A DNA stretch of 64,000 nt, taken from NCBI GenBank assembly GCA_021018815.1, contig JAITYX010000126.1, positions 875,501 to 939,500 on the forward strand. The letters are read 5' to 3'. Each line of letters begins with the position of its first letter. The stretch's first letter is position 1. Below the pieces are notes generated by a model. That model was given only the letters and a program-made list of their open reading frames with translations. It was not told the DNA's origin and ran no database searches. Position numbers and translations under genes: made by a program. The DNA comes from Talinum fruticosum. Lineage: Eukaryota; Streptophyta; Magnoliopsida; Caryophyllales; Talinaceae. Shown in pieces: positions 18,971 to 30,570 of this stretch.

Positions 18971-20460
18971 CCTCTACTTTTAACAATGTAATTTATTAAA
19001 CAGTTCTTCATCACACTATGTTCTAAAAATCTTTAATTTGAACTTGATTGACCATATATATATTGAATAGTTTTATGTTGACTTCATTAATGGATTTTAA
19101 CTTATAGGGCTCAAACCTAAATTAAAAAAAAATTTCCTTAGGCCTTGCTAAGTATTGTTGTTGTTATAATTTTTTTTTTTTGCTATTTTTATTGTATATA
19201 TGTCAAAATTGTACAATAAAAAAAAGTGATAACTGTAACCTAATATTAGGATTTATTGTATGTAACACTGAAACTTTTTGGATAAATTATTCACTTAAAC
19301 CAAATAAAATTTAGAAAGATTCAATTATAATGTTATGCCACATGCCTAAAAAGAAACGTAAGACCTATACTGTCAATAAAAATAAAAAATAAAGTTTATT
19401 ATTGATTCAATCAATTACTAACATTTGTTGGAGCTATATTTTTCATACTAAATTTATAATATAACTAAAATAGTTGAAGACTTATTTCAACTAGAAAATA
19501 AAACTAGGTGAGCGTCTCGATGATCCAATTGTCCACATGCATTCATTCTATACCTGAAAACAATAAAACATTTACAAAATAAGAAGAAAAACTCTCAGCA
19601 CAATACACCCAATTATGGAAATAACAATTTTGTGAAATTCATTTTGTTTAAAAATGGCATAAGAAAACAATTAGATTTCGGATGCCTCAATAATGAACAA
19701 TGATTCCCTTTTAAAGGGAAAGGAACGATGAACAATGAGTCAATGAACGCTCATATCGGGGTGATTACTTGAACAATAAACAATGAGCAATACAGACATC
19801 CTTTGTCATAAAAACACTTGAAAATATTTGCACTCACACACGTACTCTTTAACTAAAAATTATAATTTCGATAAAGGAATTAACATGCATTGTATCTTAC
19901 TATTTGCACTTAGAAAGTAATCTCTAGATAGTTTCAATGAACTTTAGAAATAAAGAATTTCACTGAAGATGAGAGTAGATAGAAGAGTAGGAAAAAAAAA
20001 ACTAGAGATGAATAGAGATGACAAAATATGAGTGAGTGAGTATTTTTTCAAACAATTTGGGGGTATTTATAGGGGAGTAACAATGGAATAACCTAAGGTC
20101 ATGGTACCCTAAAAGTCTTAACAATTGTCCTAATTATTTATAGAACGATACAAATTAATCCTTAACTTTAATAGTTTATCTCTTTACTTTTCCAAATGTA
20201 TTTAGACACTAGTCTAGCAAAAATCCATCAAATATGTGATTAAATCAAAAATATCATATGCCAAATTTTAATAATTATGTTTTAATGCAAGATTAAATTA
20301 ATAATAATAATAATAACAATAATTTTTTTAAAAAATTTGGGTTGTTACGTTCACTTTGTTGATATTTATTAGCTTTATGACCATATTCTTCTTATTTTCA
20401 TTTTTTTTAAAATATCTTTCATTTTTATATTGATGAAATCGTTAGTAGAAAACTAGGCCG
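18971..20460. other. AT-rich intergenic DNA
   Basis: No gene. Contains a near-palindrome TTCCCTTTTAAAGGGAA near 19706, short repeats of GATGAACAATGAG around 19690-19790, and an (ATA)n run near 20300. It separates the first gene-copy cluster from promoter P2. Confidence 0.55.
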
Positions 20461-20880
20461 TTATTGTAGGGTCCAAAAAGACTTGCGGCCTACGTTGGCG
20501 AAAACGCGTTTTTCGCAAAGCATGATTACAGCGTTTAATCCGTGTACGATGCGCGTTTAAGTATTTGTTAATGCGTGTTTTCCCGTTAATTTGAGGCGGT
20601 TAATGTCATCTATATATATTGCCGTTATAGTGAGTTCTGGGTCTCATTCACAACATCGAAGCCGAAGTGGGAGGGGAAGAGTGAAGGGTGAAGAGTGGAG
20701 GTCCACCACCACATTCTGCCGCCGGCGGACGTCGGAGCAGGGCGCCGCCGCCATCACCACGTTAGTGCGTTGTAAGTTTGCTTTTATTGGCCTATTTCAT
20801 TACTCGTTCTTCTTTTGGGGATTGTTTGATGGTTTGGGTGTTTTAAGGGCGAAATATAAACCCTAGGATTTTGGAACTAA
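20461..20880 (+). promoter_or_regulatory. Promoter and first-exon-like segment, copy P2
   Basis: Seen: near-palindrome GCGAAAACGCGTTTTTCGC at 20498-20516, several more CGCG/GCGTTT motifs, TATATATATT near 20611, and a GC-rich exon-like stretch at 20640-20771 ending in donor GCGTT/GTAAGT. A frame within it reads SEQGAAAITT, aligning with DEAGANAAAHHH of the minus-strand copy at 4.8 kb. A telo-box (AAACCCTAGG) lies near 20860. CGCG boxes are known CAMTA/E2F-like contact motifs in plants; use here is inferred. Confidence 0.55.
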
Positions 20881-22529
20881 ATTAAATGAAATGAAGGTTT
20901 GTTGATATCCGATTATCCGCCCCGGGTTAAGGTTAGAGGATTAGGGTTTGATGCTGCCATTTAACAGTCACGCTTGAAGGCCTCTGCAACAGCCAGTGTA
21001 AGTCTTCAATTCTTCATACCTTAATAATCACATTATGGTTCCTTTTGTTTAGTGTTGTTTGATGCTAATTTAAGAGTTAAATCAAAGAAAATTAGGGTTT
21101 TAGTGCGAAACATTTGGGGCTTTTCAGCGTGATATTCCATTTCGGATGTTTTAAGTACTGGAGATTAAAATTTGGTGTGTATAAGCAGTATCCGGTGTGA
21201 AATGGAAGAGGTTGTCTGGTCTGTATCCAGGACATACTAATGTTAGGATGTTCTGTTTGGGTTGTAAGTTGTAACTTGGTCAGATTAAGTAAATTTGGCT
21301 CTAGTCAATTTCATATCTACTGTTAGTTGATTTGGCATAGATAACCCTGTTTCAATAGTTGGATCTAGTATGGGGTTATTAAACCTATGGGTTTAGAATA
21401 GAAGTAGACCAATGGGATTATTCCAAATGGCATTTGAAAGTCTTGTTTGGAAATTCTTATTTCGTCTTCGATCCTCTGCTATTCAAGAGGATACAGAAAC
21501 AATTACTCTGTATAAACTGCGAAACAAAGTCATTGTTGGGTTCAGTGATTCTGTGTCTCTCTTTATTTCTCTTTTTCAGGAGATGGATTGAGGTTGTTGG
21601 AGAGTAGATATATTGGGGCTGAGGGACATCCTCTGACCTGTAAATATATTTTCTGTAGCAGCCTTGTGGGCTTTTGCAGGCTTTGATGAACTGGTGATCG
21701 TTCATTCAGAGATGATCTCTCTTGCTTTTTAGGTTGTACCTGGACATGGCCAAGGGTTTTGCACAAGACAAATCCAATATACACTTGCTATGGGGAATTT
21801 GTACACCTCATGATCTGCTTTTCCAACTGGTTTGAATCTGACTCTGTTTTCTCAAATATGATATCCATTATTATTTCAATGTGTCTCATCTTATTTTGGC
21901 TAAAATCTGATAGGTGTGAAAGGTGAATGAAATGGTGTGTCCAATTCTTCAATAACTTGGAATAAGTTACATCTTTTTGCTGTTTTTTTTTTTTTTATCA
22001 ATAAGGCTTGAGATTCTTTCCGCCCCTGTTTTCTGACCCTTTTGTTGCTGTTTTTTTTATCAATAAGGGTTGAGATTCTTTGCTCCCCTGTCTTCTAACC
22101 CCGGTCGTTTCTCTTGTTCTCTCTGTTGTGATGTGCAGAGCGCTGGGCAAAGGTATGCAAGGGCAACTAAGTGTGTTCTGCTTTTGGAAGATAAATTGAT
22201 TTATATTCTTGACATTGCTTTAGGGAGGTATTCCTACATTTTGAATGAAATGATCTCGAATATTATGTGCTGGATTTAAGATGAAGATGAGGAAAAATTA
22301 TTTAGAATTAGTCTTATCACATTTCGTCAAGAACTGGCTTGTCCTAAATGCCCTGCTCAAGTTGTAATGATCTATCTGATGTCATTCGGATTCTTGAACT
22401 CATTTTCTGGTATTTGGTATCAGTCACTGATTATCATTTCATCTTCATGATTTCTTCTGATGTCAAAAGTGTTCAGATTTTATTTAATAATGTTGTTTGA
22501 GTTCTTATGCAATTTTCTGTGTTTTCAGG
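20881..22529 (+). pseudogene. Intron/exon block after P2, shared with 16.6, 31.3 and 32.6 kb
   Basis: A leader-like exon ends AACAGCCAGT/GTAAGT near 20997, matching GACCTGTAGT/GTAAGT at 31.33 kb. 21725-22280 matches 16590-17000 (ACCTGGACATGGCCAAGGG, then CTTTAGGGAGGTATTCCTAC). A poly-T stretch and a repeated ATCAATAAGG(C/G)TTGAGATTCTTT (21998 and 22058) lie within. No long frame. This is the most complete-looking layout of the repeated gene in the window. Confidence 0.4.
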
Positions 22530-22568
22530 GGAAGACCCATGGTCAAATGTTGATGCTACAGTACAAGG
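22530..22568 (+). pseudogene. GEDPW exon, plus-strand copy
   Basis: After acceptor TGTGTTTTCAG, sequence GGGAAGACCCATGGTCAAAT and flank reads EDPWSNVDATVQ, then AAG/GTTTAG. Homologous to minus-strand exons at 2.63 and 3.98 kb. A shared downstream piece (CTTGCAAATGG(A/T)GTTTT) confirms that homology extends into the intron. This shows the 1-4-kb blocks are inverted copies of this region. Confidence 0.45.
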
Positions 22569-22984
22569 TTTAGAACCTCTTCTTTTCCATCTTATTTACT
22601 ACTATTTTGTCTTGCAAATGGTGTTTTCAGGGCAGCTTTAGTGGGAAGGGAGGATGTTTGAGATCTTTCTTTTGTTTAGCTTTTGACAAACTGAGTGGAT
22701 AATTTGAGGTCTTTTGGTGATCTCAGTGTTATTTGGGCGTCATTTTTCGTTATTGTGAAGTTTGGGCATTTTCCTGTTTTGATGTTGCGTAATTGGTGTA
22801 AGATTAAACGCTTTATAGAGGAATCATGCTTGGACATACAAAGCTAGCAGAATCATGAGCTTGAGATCAAGTGCCCATCAAAGATTAAGCACTCTATAAA
22901 CCTCCTCCAGGTTTGGTTTATTGTTATGTCTTAACATTCATATTCATGCCCATAACTGACTTATTTTTGTCGTTTTAATTTCAG

Positions 22985-23038
22985 GATGCTGTATGTGCAT
23001 AGCTGGTGATTTTCTTTCAAATACAAGAATAAGAGTAG
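22985..23038 (+). pseudogene. Exon-like segment encoding CIAGDFLSNT (copy c)
   Basis: Acceptor TTAATTTCAG, 54 nt, donor AG/GTTTTG. The frame reads MCIAGDFLSNTRIRV, as in the 7.2- and 9.96-kb copies. The best-preserved of the three. Confidence 0.4.
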
Positions 23039-25489
23039 GTTTTGCTATTCAATATTCAAAGGAAACAGAGCAATGAGATATACTCTGGGTGCAGGGATAA
23101 GCCTGGGTTTCTTCTTCTTTTTATTGCTTAGAGTTAAGTAATATTTGAACTTCCAGCTATTTTGTTATTTGCTTGTGATAGTGGTTAATTCCCTTTGGTT
23201 GTGTGTGTCTAGGTTTCTTAAAGACAAGCAACGACTTTTAACCACCATCCAACGTTCGGTTTCTTCAAGCTAAGACAGGTAATTCCTCCATTTGTAAAAT
23301 TCCATGAGAAATAATGAGATATAGAAAACATATTGAAATTTAACCGATAGTCTTGGTTAACTTGGTTGACTACTTATACTCTGAAGCCTATGATTATCCA
23401 TTGTTATATTTAACTGATAGACTTATTATATTGACGCCTAATAAAAGCTAGTAGTTGTGTTAGTAAAAGATAGAGAAATTAAACTCTTGCAATAAATTTT
23501 AATAATGTCATTTGAATTGATTTATGTGTGACTATAGAAAGGAGGAAGAGGGCAAAAGAAAAGGAGGTCACTCAACTTTTTTATGACTATCTTATCAGCG
23601 AACATTTTTACTCCACTTTTTTTTTCATTTTTCATTCAAATTTCCAGCATATTTGCTCCACTTTTTTATTAATTTATCAACTTTTTATTAATTTCCAGCA
23701 TATATGCAAAATGCTTATTATTTACATGAATTATGTGATTCTCTAACCTGTTAGTTCTGAATGATAGAACTTTACAAAATTTTCAGTAGATTGGTAGTGA
23801 TAAAAATATTATTACTTCTGTTCAAATTTCTTTGATAGTTTTATATTAACATGATGATATTCCCCTTGAGTTCTGTGATGCATTGAATATTTGCTTGCTT
23901 GATTTCTTAATGTATATTGAATAATTAGTACCAAGAGCTCCAATGACTATCCAAAATCAATCAAGTCTAGAAGACATGGTATCCACTTAGATATAAACAC
24001 TATCATACGCTTTGAAAAGGATGGTTAAATGCAGCTTAGAAAGGTGTTGACAGAAAAGTTATGTGGTTTTGCGAGAACCTCTTGTTGTCTGGACTTTGTA
24101 CTACCTTGCTTGCTTATGTATGCTTCGGAAATGTTTTTGGTGATGCACTGTAACACAGTTAACACAGTTGATTATATCCTATGTGTTGAACAGACTTCCA
24201 GAGTTTGATTATATTTTATTTATGAATGGGATAGACTTCCAAATTCTTTTCCCTTCTATATGTTCTTCTCTGGTTTCCAGGCAATGCTTGAGTGATACTT
24301 TTTGCACTGAAGATATTCTTGGAAGCCTGTGTGAAATTTCTTGTTCCTTGTTTGCTTCCATATTTGTGATTATTCGTGTTATATTTAAAAGATAAACTCA
24401 TAATGACAGTGACACTTAGTAAAAGCTAGTACTTATGTTAGTAAAGGATATATGGCAGTAAATTTCAATAATGTTGTTAGTAAAAGATAGAAAGGAGGAA
24501 GGAAGCAAAATGAAAAGTACTTACTCTTAAAAGGTCACTCAACCTTTTAATGACTATCTTATCAGCCAAGATAGAAAGGAGCTAGTCCTTTCTTTTCAAC
24601 TGATGTTATCTTTCAACTTGTTGCGTGTTCTTGATTATTAGTAAAAAATATTTCACTCTAGAGTGAAAATTTATGTAAAAAATATTTCCATTTTCATTTG
24701 TACAAGGAAGAGTTGACTGATTTCACTCTGATGTTGGGATGAATCTGGTGATACTTTCAAGAATGTTTTTTAACCAACTCAAGTGTTGATTATCTAAAAT
24801 TTGGAGACGTTGTATTAAGCAAGGTCAATATAGGGTGCAATATGCGCATGGAATGAACATAGGAAGCAGTAAGTGACCCTTAACCATATGGATTTATTGC
24901 TTATTCTTCTGCTAATTTTTCCCTTTTATTTTGGTTTGAAATACCAGATCAGTACATGGCCTGGGAAGTATTTATGGAGGGGGAAGTCTACATAAAGGTC
25001 GATGATTTCTCCTTTGCCATGATATTCTATCAGGTGAATTTATTGTTTTGGAATAAGACCAATTCTTGAGTGAAATGCTTAAGACCAGTTGAAATGACCC
25101 CTTCAAATGTGAATTTCATTATCATTCTGCTCAGAACTTGAGAATACCTTGTTGATTTTGCTTTGCTATCTGTCTCTCCATGGATTCACATTCTGTTACT
25201 AGATTGCCTTCATAATTGTGAAGAAAGGTTGTTTTTTGGTCCCTTTGTGGAACTTAATTAAGCTAAATTAAAACTTGGTAATTCTTCTGTCCTTTGCTCA
25301 TAACCATGACTCTGATCAAAATTGAATTTATACCCTGTTTTTACTGAACCAGTTAAGAGCGTTTGCCACCAAAGCTAGAAATATTCATGATTCGTTGTGC
25401 TTTTCTCTCTTTTTTTTTTTGAATATGATGCTTGAGGTTAGTAATACACACATACTATTTCCATTTATTGTTGATTGATGAGATCTTGA

Positions 25490-25567
25490 CATTTATATCT
25501 TGATAAGAGCAAGAAGTTCTAGGAAGAGAAGGACATCATTGTTTGGTTTATTATCGGCCATTGGCCA
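25490..25567 (+). pseudogene. GT31 galactosyltransferase-like exon remnant (copy 1)
   Basis: The frame reads KKF, stop, EEKDIIVWFIIGHWPK before the donor-like AAG/GTATTC. The paralogue at 30.13-30.23 kb reads KKLEEEKCINIRFIIGHWPE without a stop. Plant beta-1,3-galactosyltransferases (GT31) carry a motif close to LEEEKGIIIRFVIGH in the same context. Here an in-frame TAG breaks it. No DxD-containing catalytic exon was found nearby, so this is at most a fragment. Confidence 0.35.
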
Positions 25568-26000
25568 AAGGTATTCATATTCGTATTCCAAGCTTTTTGT
25601 GAGTTACTCTACTGAATAAGAAGATGGAAGTTGAATAGTGGAGACACTATGGTATTTGCTGTCTCCCTGTTTTGGACTCCAATTTTTGTTAACATAAACA
25701 AGTTTTCTAACTACAATTCAAAGTTTTCTCGTTGTGTTTCTCTTTTACTCTCTTTATTTCCGTCACCCTCTCTGGACTAGCTCCTTTCTATCTACATCAT
25801 TGTTTCTCTCTTTGGTATTTGAGTACATTATGAGACTGCATTTTTGAAATTTTATCAATTCGTGGGTTGCATTCATTAATTTTTCAATCAATTTGTGAAA
25901 AATTTTGGATCAATTTCGATTTTGACTTTGAGAATTGGCTGGAAAGAATGGGTGAGCAAGTTATGAATTTAGCTCTCGTTTCCCTTTTCTTAATATTTTG

Positions 26001-26469
26001 TGTTGTTATCTTTATTTAGGTTAGAGATGGACCGAGTTCTAACGGGTTGAGCTTTTTATTTTATTTTATTTTATTTTTAATGTTTACATTTTTCAGAGGT
26101 TTGACTTTGATTAATTTATGTGTCTAATATGAAAATAGGATTTAGGATTCATTTTTGCTGTGAACAGTTTTTTCTCCCTATTTCTAATAGCGTGTAGTTT
26201 CTTTAAGATTGTTTTAAAGCTAATATGAGCTATGTTGTAGGTATCTTTTTAAGCAAAAAAAATCAATTATTATCGTGAAAAGTTAATAAAATTAGTATTT
26301 TGTAGGTTTTTTTTAAAAATAGAAATTTTCTATTTATTTTTATTTTTTTGAAAGAATTGAAAATTATTTTATATTGATATTTTTTATTAAACAACTCTCA
26401 CGGTAAAGGGCTATTTTTTTCTGTTTAAATCCATACTGTAAATTTTTTTTTTTGATAAAAATCCACATT
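26001..26469. other. AT-rich intergenic DNA
   Basis: T-rich and poly-T/TTTTA repeats, no gene. Precedes promoter P3. Confidence 0.5.
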
Positions 26470-26760
26470 GTCTCTGTCTTCTTGAGTTAGCGGGAAGTAG
26501 CGAAAATGCTTTGCGCGTGTATTTACGCGTTTTAATTGACAGCCACCAATTGGTAATTGACAGCTGGCGAGGGGGGCAACTTATATATACTTCCCACGGT
26601 GGCCATTTCTCTGTCTCTCTCTGTCGCTCCTCTGGTCCTTTCCACTTCATCAGTCTATCCGATCCGTTCTCTCATCTCCCGCCACTCCCCCGCCTCCTCC
26701 CCGCTCCACCCGCAGTTTTCTAGGGTTAGGGTTTTGGAGGCCGAATGAAGATTTGTTTAT
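26470..26760 (+). promoter_or_regulatory. Promoter, copy P3, with TATA and telo-box
   Basis: Seen: AAAATGCTTTGCGCG (26503) and TTTACGCGTTTT, GCTGGCGAGGGG, TATATATA near 26582, a CT-rich leader with CCGC islands, and telo-box TAGGGTTAGGGTTTT at 26722. A weaker copy of AAAATGCTTTGC-CGCGTG and CTAGCGAGGGG recurs at 51.62 kb. The first ATG after the telo-box is at 26745. Confidence 0.55.
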
Positions 26761-27035
26761 TCATCATCTCGAAGTTTCTTGCATCACTGCCTTTTGGTCG
26801 CATTCTTCTAGCCATGGATTACTTGCACTCGTTGATCACTAGATCTATAGAAGATTTAGATTTCTGGTTCATCGATTTATTTCGAGTGTTAGGGTCTTTC
26901 ATTTGGCCTTCCGACTTCACTCCTCGATTGGTAGTCCCTCACCTCTTCTGTTCCATGTCTGTTGACTTTTCCAGATATTTGGTGGCAGGGGTTCATATGT
27001 TTCATGTGGAGGATTTCAGAGTGTTGGCGGTTTAA
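26745..27035 (+). CDS. Small unassigned ORF (96 aa) downstream of P3
   Basis: First ATG after the P3 TATA and telo-box, ending in TAA at 27033-27035. The predicted protein is hydrophobic at its N-terminus (MKICLFIISKFLASLPFGRI) and rich in Phe and Leu later. No family recognised. Part of it (GTGGAGGATTTCAGAGTGTTGG) recurs at 30.59 kb, where the reading frame is not maintained, arguing against a conserved protein. It may be a leader sequence that happens to be open. Confidence 0.2.
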   Translation: MKICLFIISKFLASLPFGRILLAMDYLHSLITRSIEDLDFWFIDLFRVLGSFIWPSDFTPRLVVPHLFCSMSVDFSRYLVAGVHMFHVEDFRVLAV

Positions 27036-27840
27036 AAATGTCGAATTATCCACCCGGGGGGTGTGGTTGATAGATAAGGGCTGGAAGGGTTTCCCTGCAT
27101 GCATTACTAACTTACTTCGCTGACTCCCTTTTTTTATTTTATACATATAAATGTTCAGCGGTTTCTCTCTCTTCTCCCCTCAATTTTGCGCCGTCCCTTT
27201 CTCTGAACCCTTACGTCTTTTTGTTGGTATTGTTGTGCAGTCGACAAGAGGAATGCTTCAGCGGAGAAGGCCATATCAACTGCGGTAATGCTCTAAATTT
27301 GTTTCTTTTATTTACAAATTTGGAGTTCTAGTCATTCAAAAAAGTTCATTTTTGTTTGTTGCTGGAGAAGATAAATGAATGAGTTGATGAGATCGAAAAG
27401 AAAATATCAAACAAGGTACTGGTATATGTTACAAATTGGATTTGCCATTTTCCTTTGAGAAATTCAATGCCTTTCACTTCGATTTCAGCCGACCCTCACA
27501 AAGACCTCCAGTGACTCTCTTTTATTTCCCTTCATTCTTACATGTATATTTGCAGAGAAATGGCAGTTGAAGGAGGCAACAACAGTGAAAAACACACCCT
27601 CAATCCTGGGAAGAAGAGCCAGAATATTTCTCAATGTATCCCCTTCTCTCTACTTCTTTTTTTATAAAAAAATCTTTTATTTTCATTATTTTTTATATGA
27701 TATAAATTCGGTTTCTCAGAAATCTTTCCTTTCTACTAGAGCTACCAGTATCTATCATGTGCAATTGGGTGAAAATTGACTTGTCACCCACCTTGAAGCC
27801 AACGTCAAGGTAAACGTCCTAATGCTCCCTCAGCCAAAAC
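27036..27840 (+). pseudogene. Exon-like segments of the repeated gene, unidentified
   Basis: Three candidates. First, after TTGTGCAG (27240): a short segment reading VDKRNASAEKAIST up to GCG/GTAATG. Second, about 27363-27415: LEKINE, stop, VDEIEKKISNK up to AAG/GTACTG, coiled-coil-like in composition. Third, 27556-27634: homologous to 13203-13271, ending CAAT/GTATCC. The second has a TGA in the only attractive frame. A further shared piece ends GTCAAG/GTAAAC at 27811. Family unknown. Confidence 0.35.
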
Positions 27841-30120
27841 CCTCCAATTAGAAGGACATAGTTGAAGAATATTACGTGAGAGGATAAGTTTATGTTTAGG
27901 TGCTTGTCTCTTCTGTTCCTTTTCATTTGATTTGTGAGCAGCTTTCTAAGCTGTATATTTGATGCTCATTGCTTTAAATATATATTTTTTTATAAACTTT
28001 CTTTTAAAAAGATACAAATAGCTCACCTTGTGCTTTTAGGGCTGATATCCAATCTTAACATAATTATAAAAAAGTAATAAAATAGCCTTAAGTTTTGCTG
28101 TTTTTACTTGATAGCTAATTAGATACTGACAACCCATATTTTAATATCCATATAAACTTAACTGTCATATATGTTCGATCATTCTATATGTTTTGGATTG
28201 TTTGTAGGATATTTTTTTCTTGCTAATTCTATAATAGACCGTAATTATGTGGTGTCTTCATATTTACCTTATTAGTGTTTTAGGATGTCTTGTTGTGAGA
28301 CAATTTGTTCTCGATGATATTGTAAACATCACTATTGGAATATTGAAAGACTACTTCCAGAAGATATAAAACATTTACACAGTAATCCAATTTTTATATG
28401 TCATTGCTTTGGCTACGTTAGAAGGTCAAAGAGGACAGTCATTCACATACAGGAAGTATTAATTTCTGGAGGCAAAGAAGCTTCGAGCTTCTAATTTCCT
28501 AAGTTGTGACGGATTAACTTCAATTGATATTGCTTTATTAATTGATTCAATTGATGTGCAGGGTTTTAGTAGGTGGGTCAGTGGTGGAAATTTCTATCAT
28601 TGTATTAGGTTCTGCTTCGGCATCTCAAATATAAAGATTAATCACAATTCACGTTGCCTCCGGTTTACCGTTGGTAGGAATCCCTTCCTTTTTTCCTTCA
28701 AGACTTTTTTTGGACAGAACCCGTACAGTTTGAGCATAGTATTGATGTTCGTTTCTTATAATTTCCGCCCCACTCTCAGGTATGTGCCCTTTCAAATCTA
28801 TCTACCCTATTTTTCTTGTCTTTTTCCAGCCCTGTGTCTATTAATTGGTGCTACTACCCTTGCGTCCGGTTCTGGAATATATCGGATTTGGTTACCTATC
28901 GACGTAACTTTCTATTATGTCTAATATATGTCATGCGGGATGTTGTTATATTGTAGCGATGTTGATGATAAATGATGACATTATCTTTAGTTCTTTGCTG
29001 ATATGCTCCTTCTCATATGTGCTAAGCCTCTCTGCATATTCTGTTCTTTTATATCCTTGTTGGAGCTGCAATTTCGATTACAATGGTACTAAATCTCTTG
29101 CTATGTTATGTCAGAATTGCATTTTGATATGTCAGATTCATGTTGTGATCAATTTAAGATATTATACATGTTAGATTGGAATGCTAGTTTCCCACTGGCC
29201 ACTTACTTGACTTGTTCATATTGTTATCTCAATTTTTGTTCAAGTAAAGGTTACCTATGTATTTCCTTCACTATTAATGGTCTAGCACTTCGAGATGAAT
29301 CACTTTTTAGTGAGGAGGTTATTTGTTATCCTGTTGTCACTATGCTTCTCAATAGCCTTAAGGTGCCTATTTTCACTAAGTTTCTGAGTGTAATTGTTAT
29401 CACTGTGGTAGATTTTTTCTTGTCTGGCTCTTTACATCTGATCAATTGTGTTTGGGGTGAATTACTTTTATACCGCTGTAGCATTCACTATGCTAATTTT
29501 GAGATTGTGGATTATTAGCTCTATTCTTGTTCGATTTGTATTTTGAGAAGTTGCAAACTTGTCTGGCTTTTTACATCTGGTCAATTGTGTTTGGGGTGAA
29601 TTACTTTTATGTCGCTGTAGCATTCACTATGCTAATTTTGAGATTGTGGATTATTAGCTCTATGCTAATTTTGGGGCGGCAGTATGGAGGAACCTAGCCC
29701 CCCAAGGTGGAATCTGTCTAACTTAAAGGTCATTTTCATGAAACTCGGTTTTTTTGTTACTTGATTTGATTCTCTCCCCCCTCATTACCGTGGGAGTGAA
29801 ATTTCAATATATTGTTTCTTGGGTTAATTTAAACTCTCTCCCCTTCATTACCCTTGATTCTGATTCTATGTTTGATCAACTGACCCTTTTGGGATTGTGT
29901 TCAAAGAACAGTATTCATCAATCAAGATTGTATTCTTTATAATTGATATGGACTTTTAAGGATCTTCTTAGGCTATAATTGATGTTTTGGGGTGTACAAG
30001 AAAGCCCATGGCTATGTTCGATAGTCTGAGCTCAGAGAATTCCAGGTGTGTTTGTGAGTATGTTTTCTAATATCCAATGGCTATAACTCCTTTATGTTGG
30101 TTGATGAGATTTTGCCATTT
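27841..30120 (+). other. Unassigned region with a 139-bp tandem duplication
   Basis: No recognised gene. Frames of 122 codons (28556-28924) and 136 codons (29108-29518) are hydrophobic and cysteine-rich, as expected from T-rich DNA, and lack any motif. A 139-bp unit starting CTTGTCTGGC is duplicated in tandem at 29419 and 29558, nearly identical. Confidence 0.4.
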
Positions 30121-30130
30121 ATGTCTCGAC

Positions 30131-30228
30131 AGGACCTATAAAGGATGTTTTTGTATGTACAAGAGGAAGAAGCTTGAGGAAGAGAAATGCATCAATATTC
30201 GATTTATCATCGGCCATTGGCCAGAGGT
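30131..30228 (+). pseudogene. GT31 galactosyltransferase-like exon remnant (copy 2)
   Basis: After acceptor TGTCTCGACAG, the frame reads YKRKKLEEEKCINIRFIIGH and ends WPE at GAG/GTATTC. The core LEEEKxIxIRFIIGH resembles the GT31 motif that precedes the beta-1,3-galactosyltransferase catalytic region. The residues after GH (WPE rather than S-rich) differ from the family, so the exon end may be eroded. Upstream and downstream GT31 exons were not found. Similarity is inferred from recall of the family motif, not from a search. Confidence 0.4.
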
Positions 30229-30570
30229 ATTCTTCTTCCAAGCCTTTTGTGAGTTATTGTATTAAAGAAGAAGATGACGTTGACTAGTTGAAGCCCTATG
30301 GGATTTGCTAAATTCAACTCTTCTTTTTCTGTGTTAAAGTTATAATAATCTCTCCATATAAAACTAATTGAACCAACTTGTGCTGGTATATATAATAAAC
30401 TTGATTAAATTTCAAATCATTTATAATTAAAGTTTTACCCGTGGGGAGTTCTTAGATTTTAACATCACCTTAAATTGAATGAATATATATTAAATGAAAG
30501 ATGTCCACATTGTTTTTAAAAAAATCAGTTAATGTCATATTGAATTAGCGTATATCCTATTTGAAAAAAA
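30229..30570. other. AT-rich spacer
   Basis: No gene seen. Confidence 0.4.

Larger units (their letters stand above)
22690..26000 (+). repeat. Third copy of the 7-13-kb block
   Basis: In order: GGGCGTCATTTTTCGTTATT (22734, matches 6961), exon-like 22985-23038 (CIAGDFLSNTRIRV), AACTTGGTTGACTA (23358), GAGCTCCAATGACTATCCAA (23935), AGTACATGGCCTGGGAAG (24954), ATACCCTGTTTTTACTGAA (25331), then the leader before MGEQ at 25.86-25.97 kb. It represents the unduplicated arrangement from which the 7163/9917 tandem pair differs. Confidence 0.65.

Noticed and set aside
28556..29518. Hydrophobic frames of 122 and 136 codons suggesting membrane proteins
   Set aside because: Phe, Leu, Ile and Cys richness follows from T-rich sequence, no helix pattern or family motif is present, and the second frame ends in a recent 139-bp duplication.
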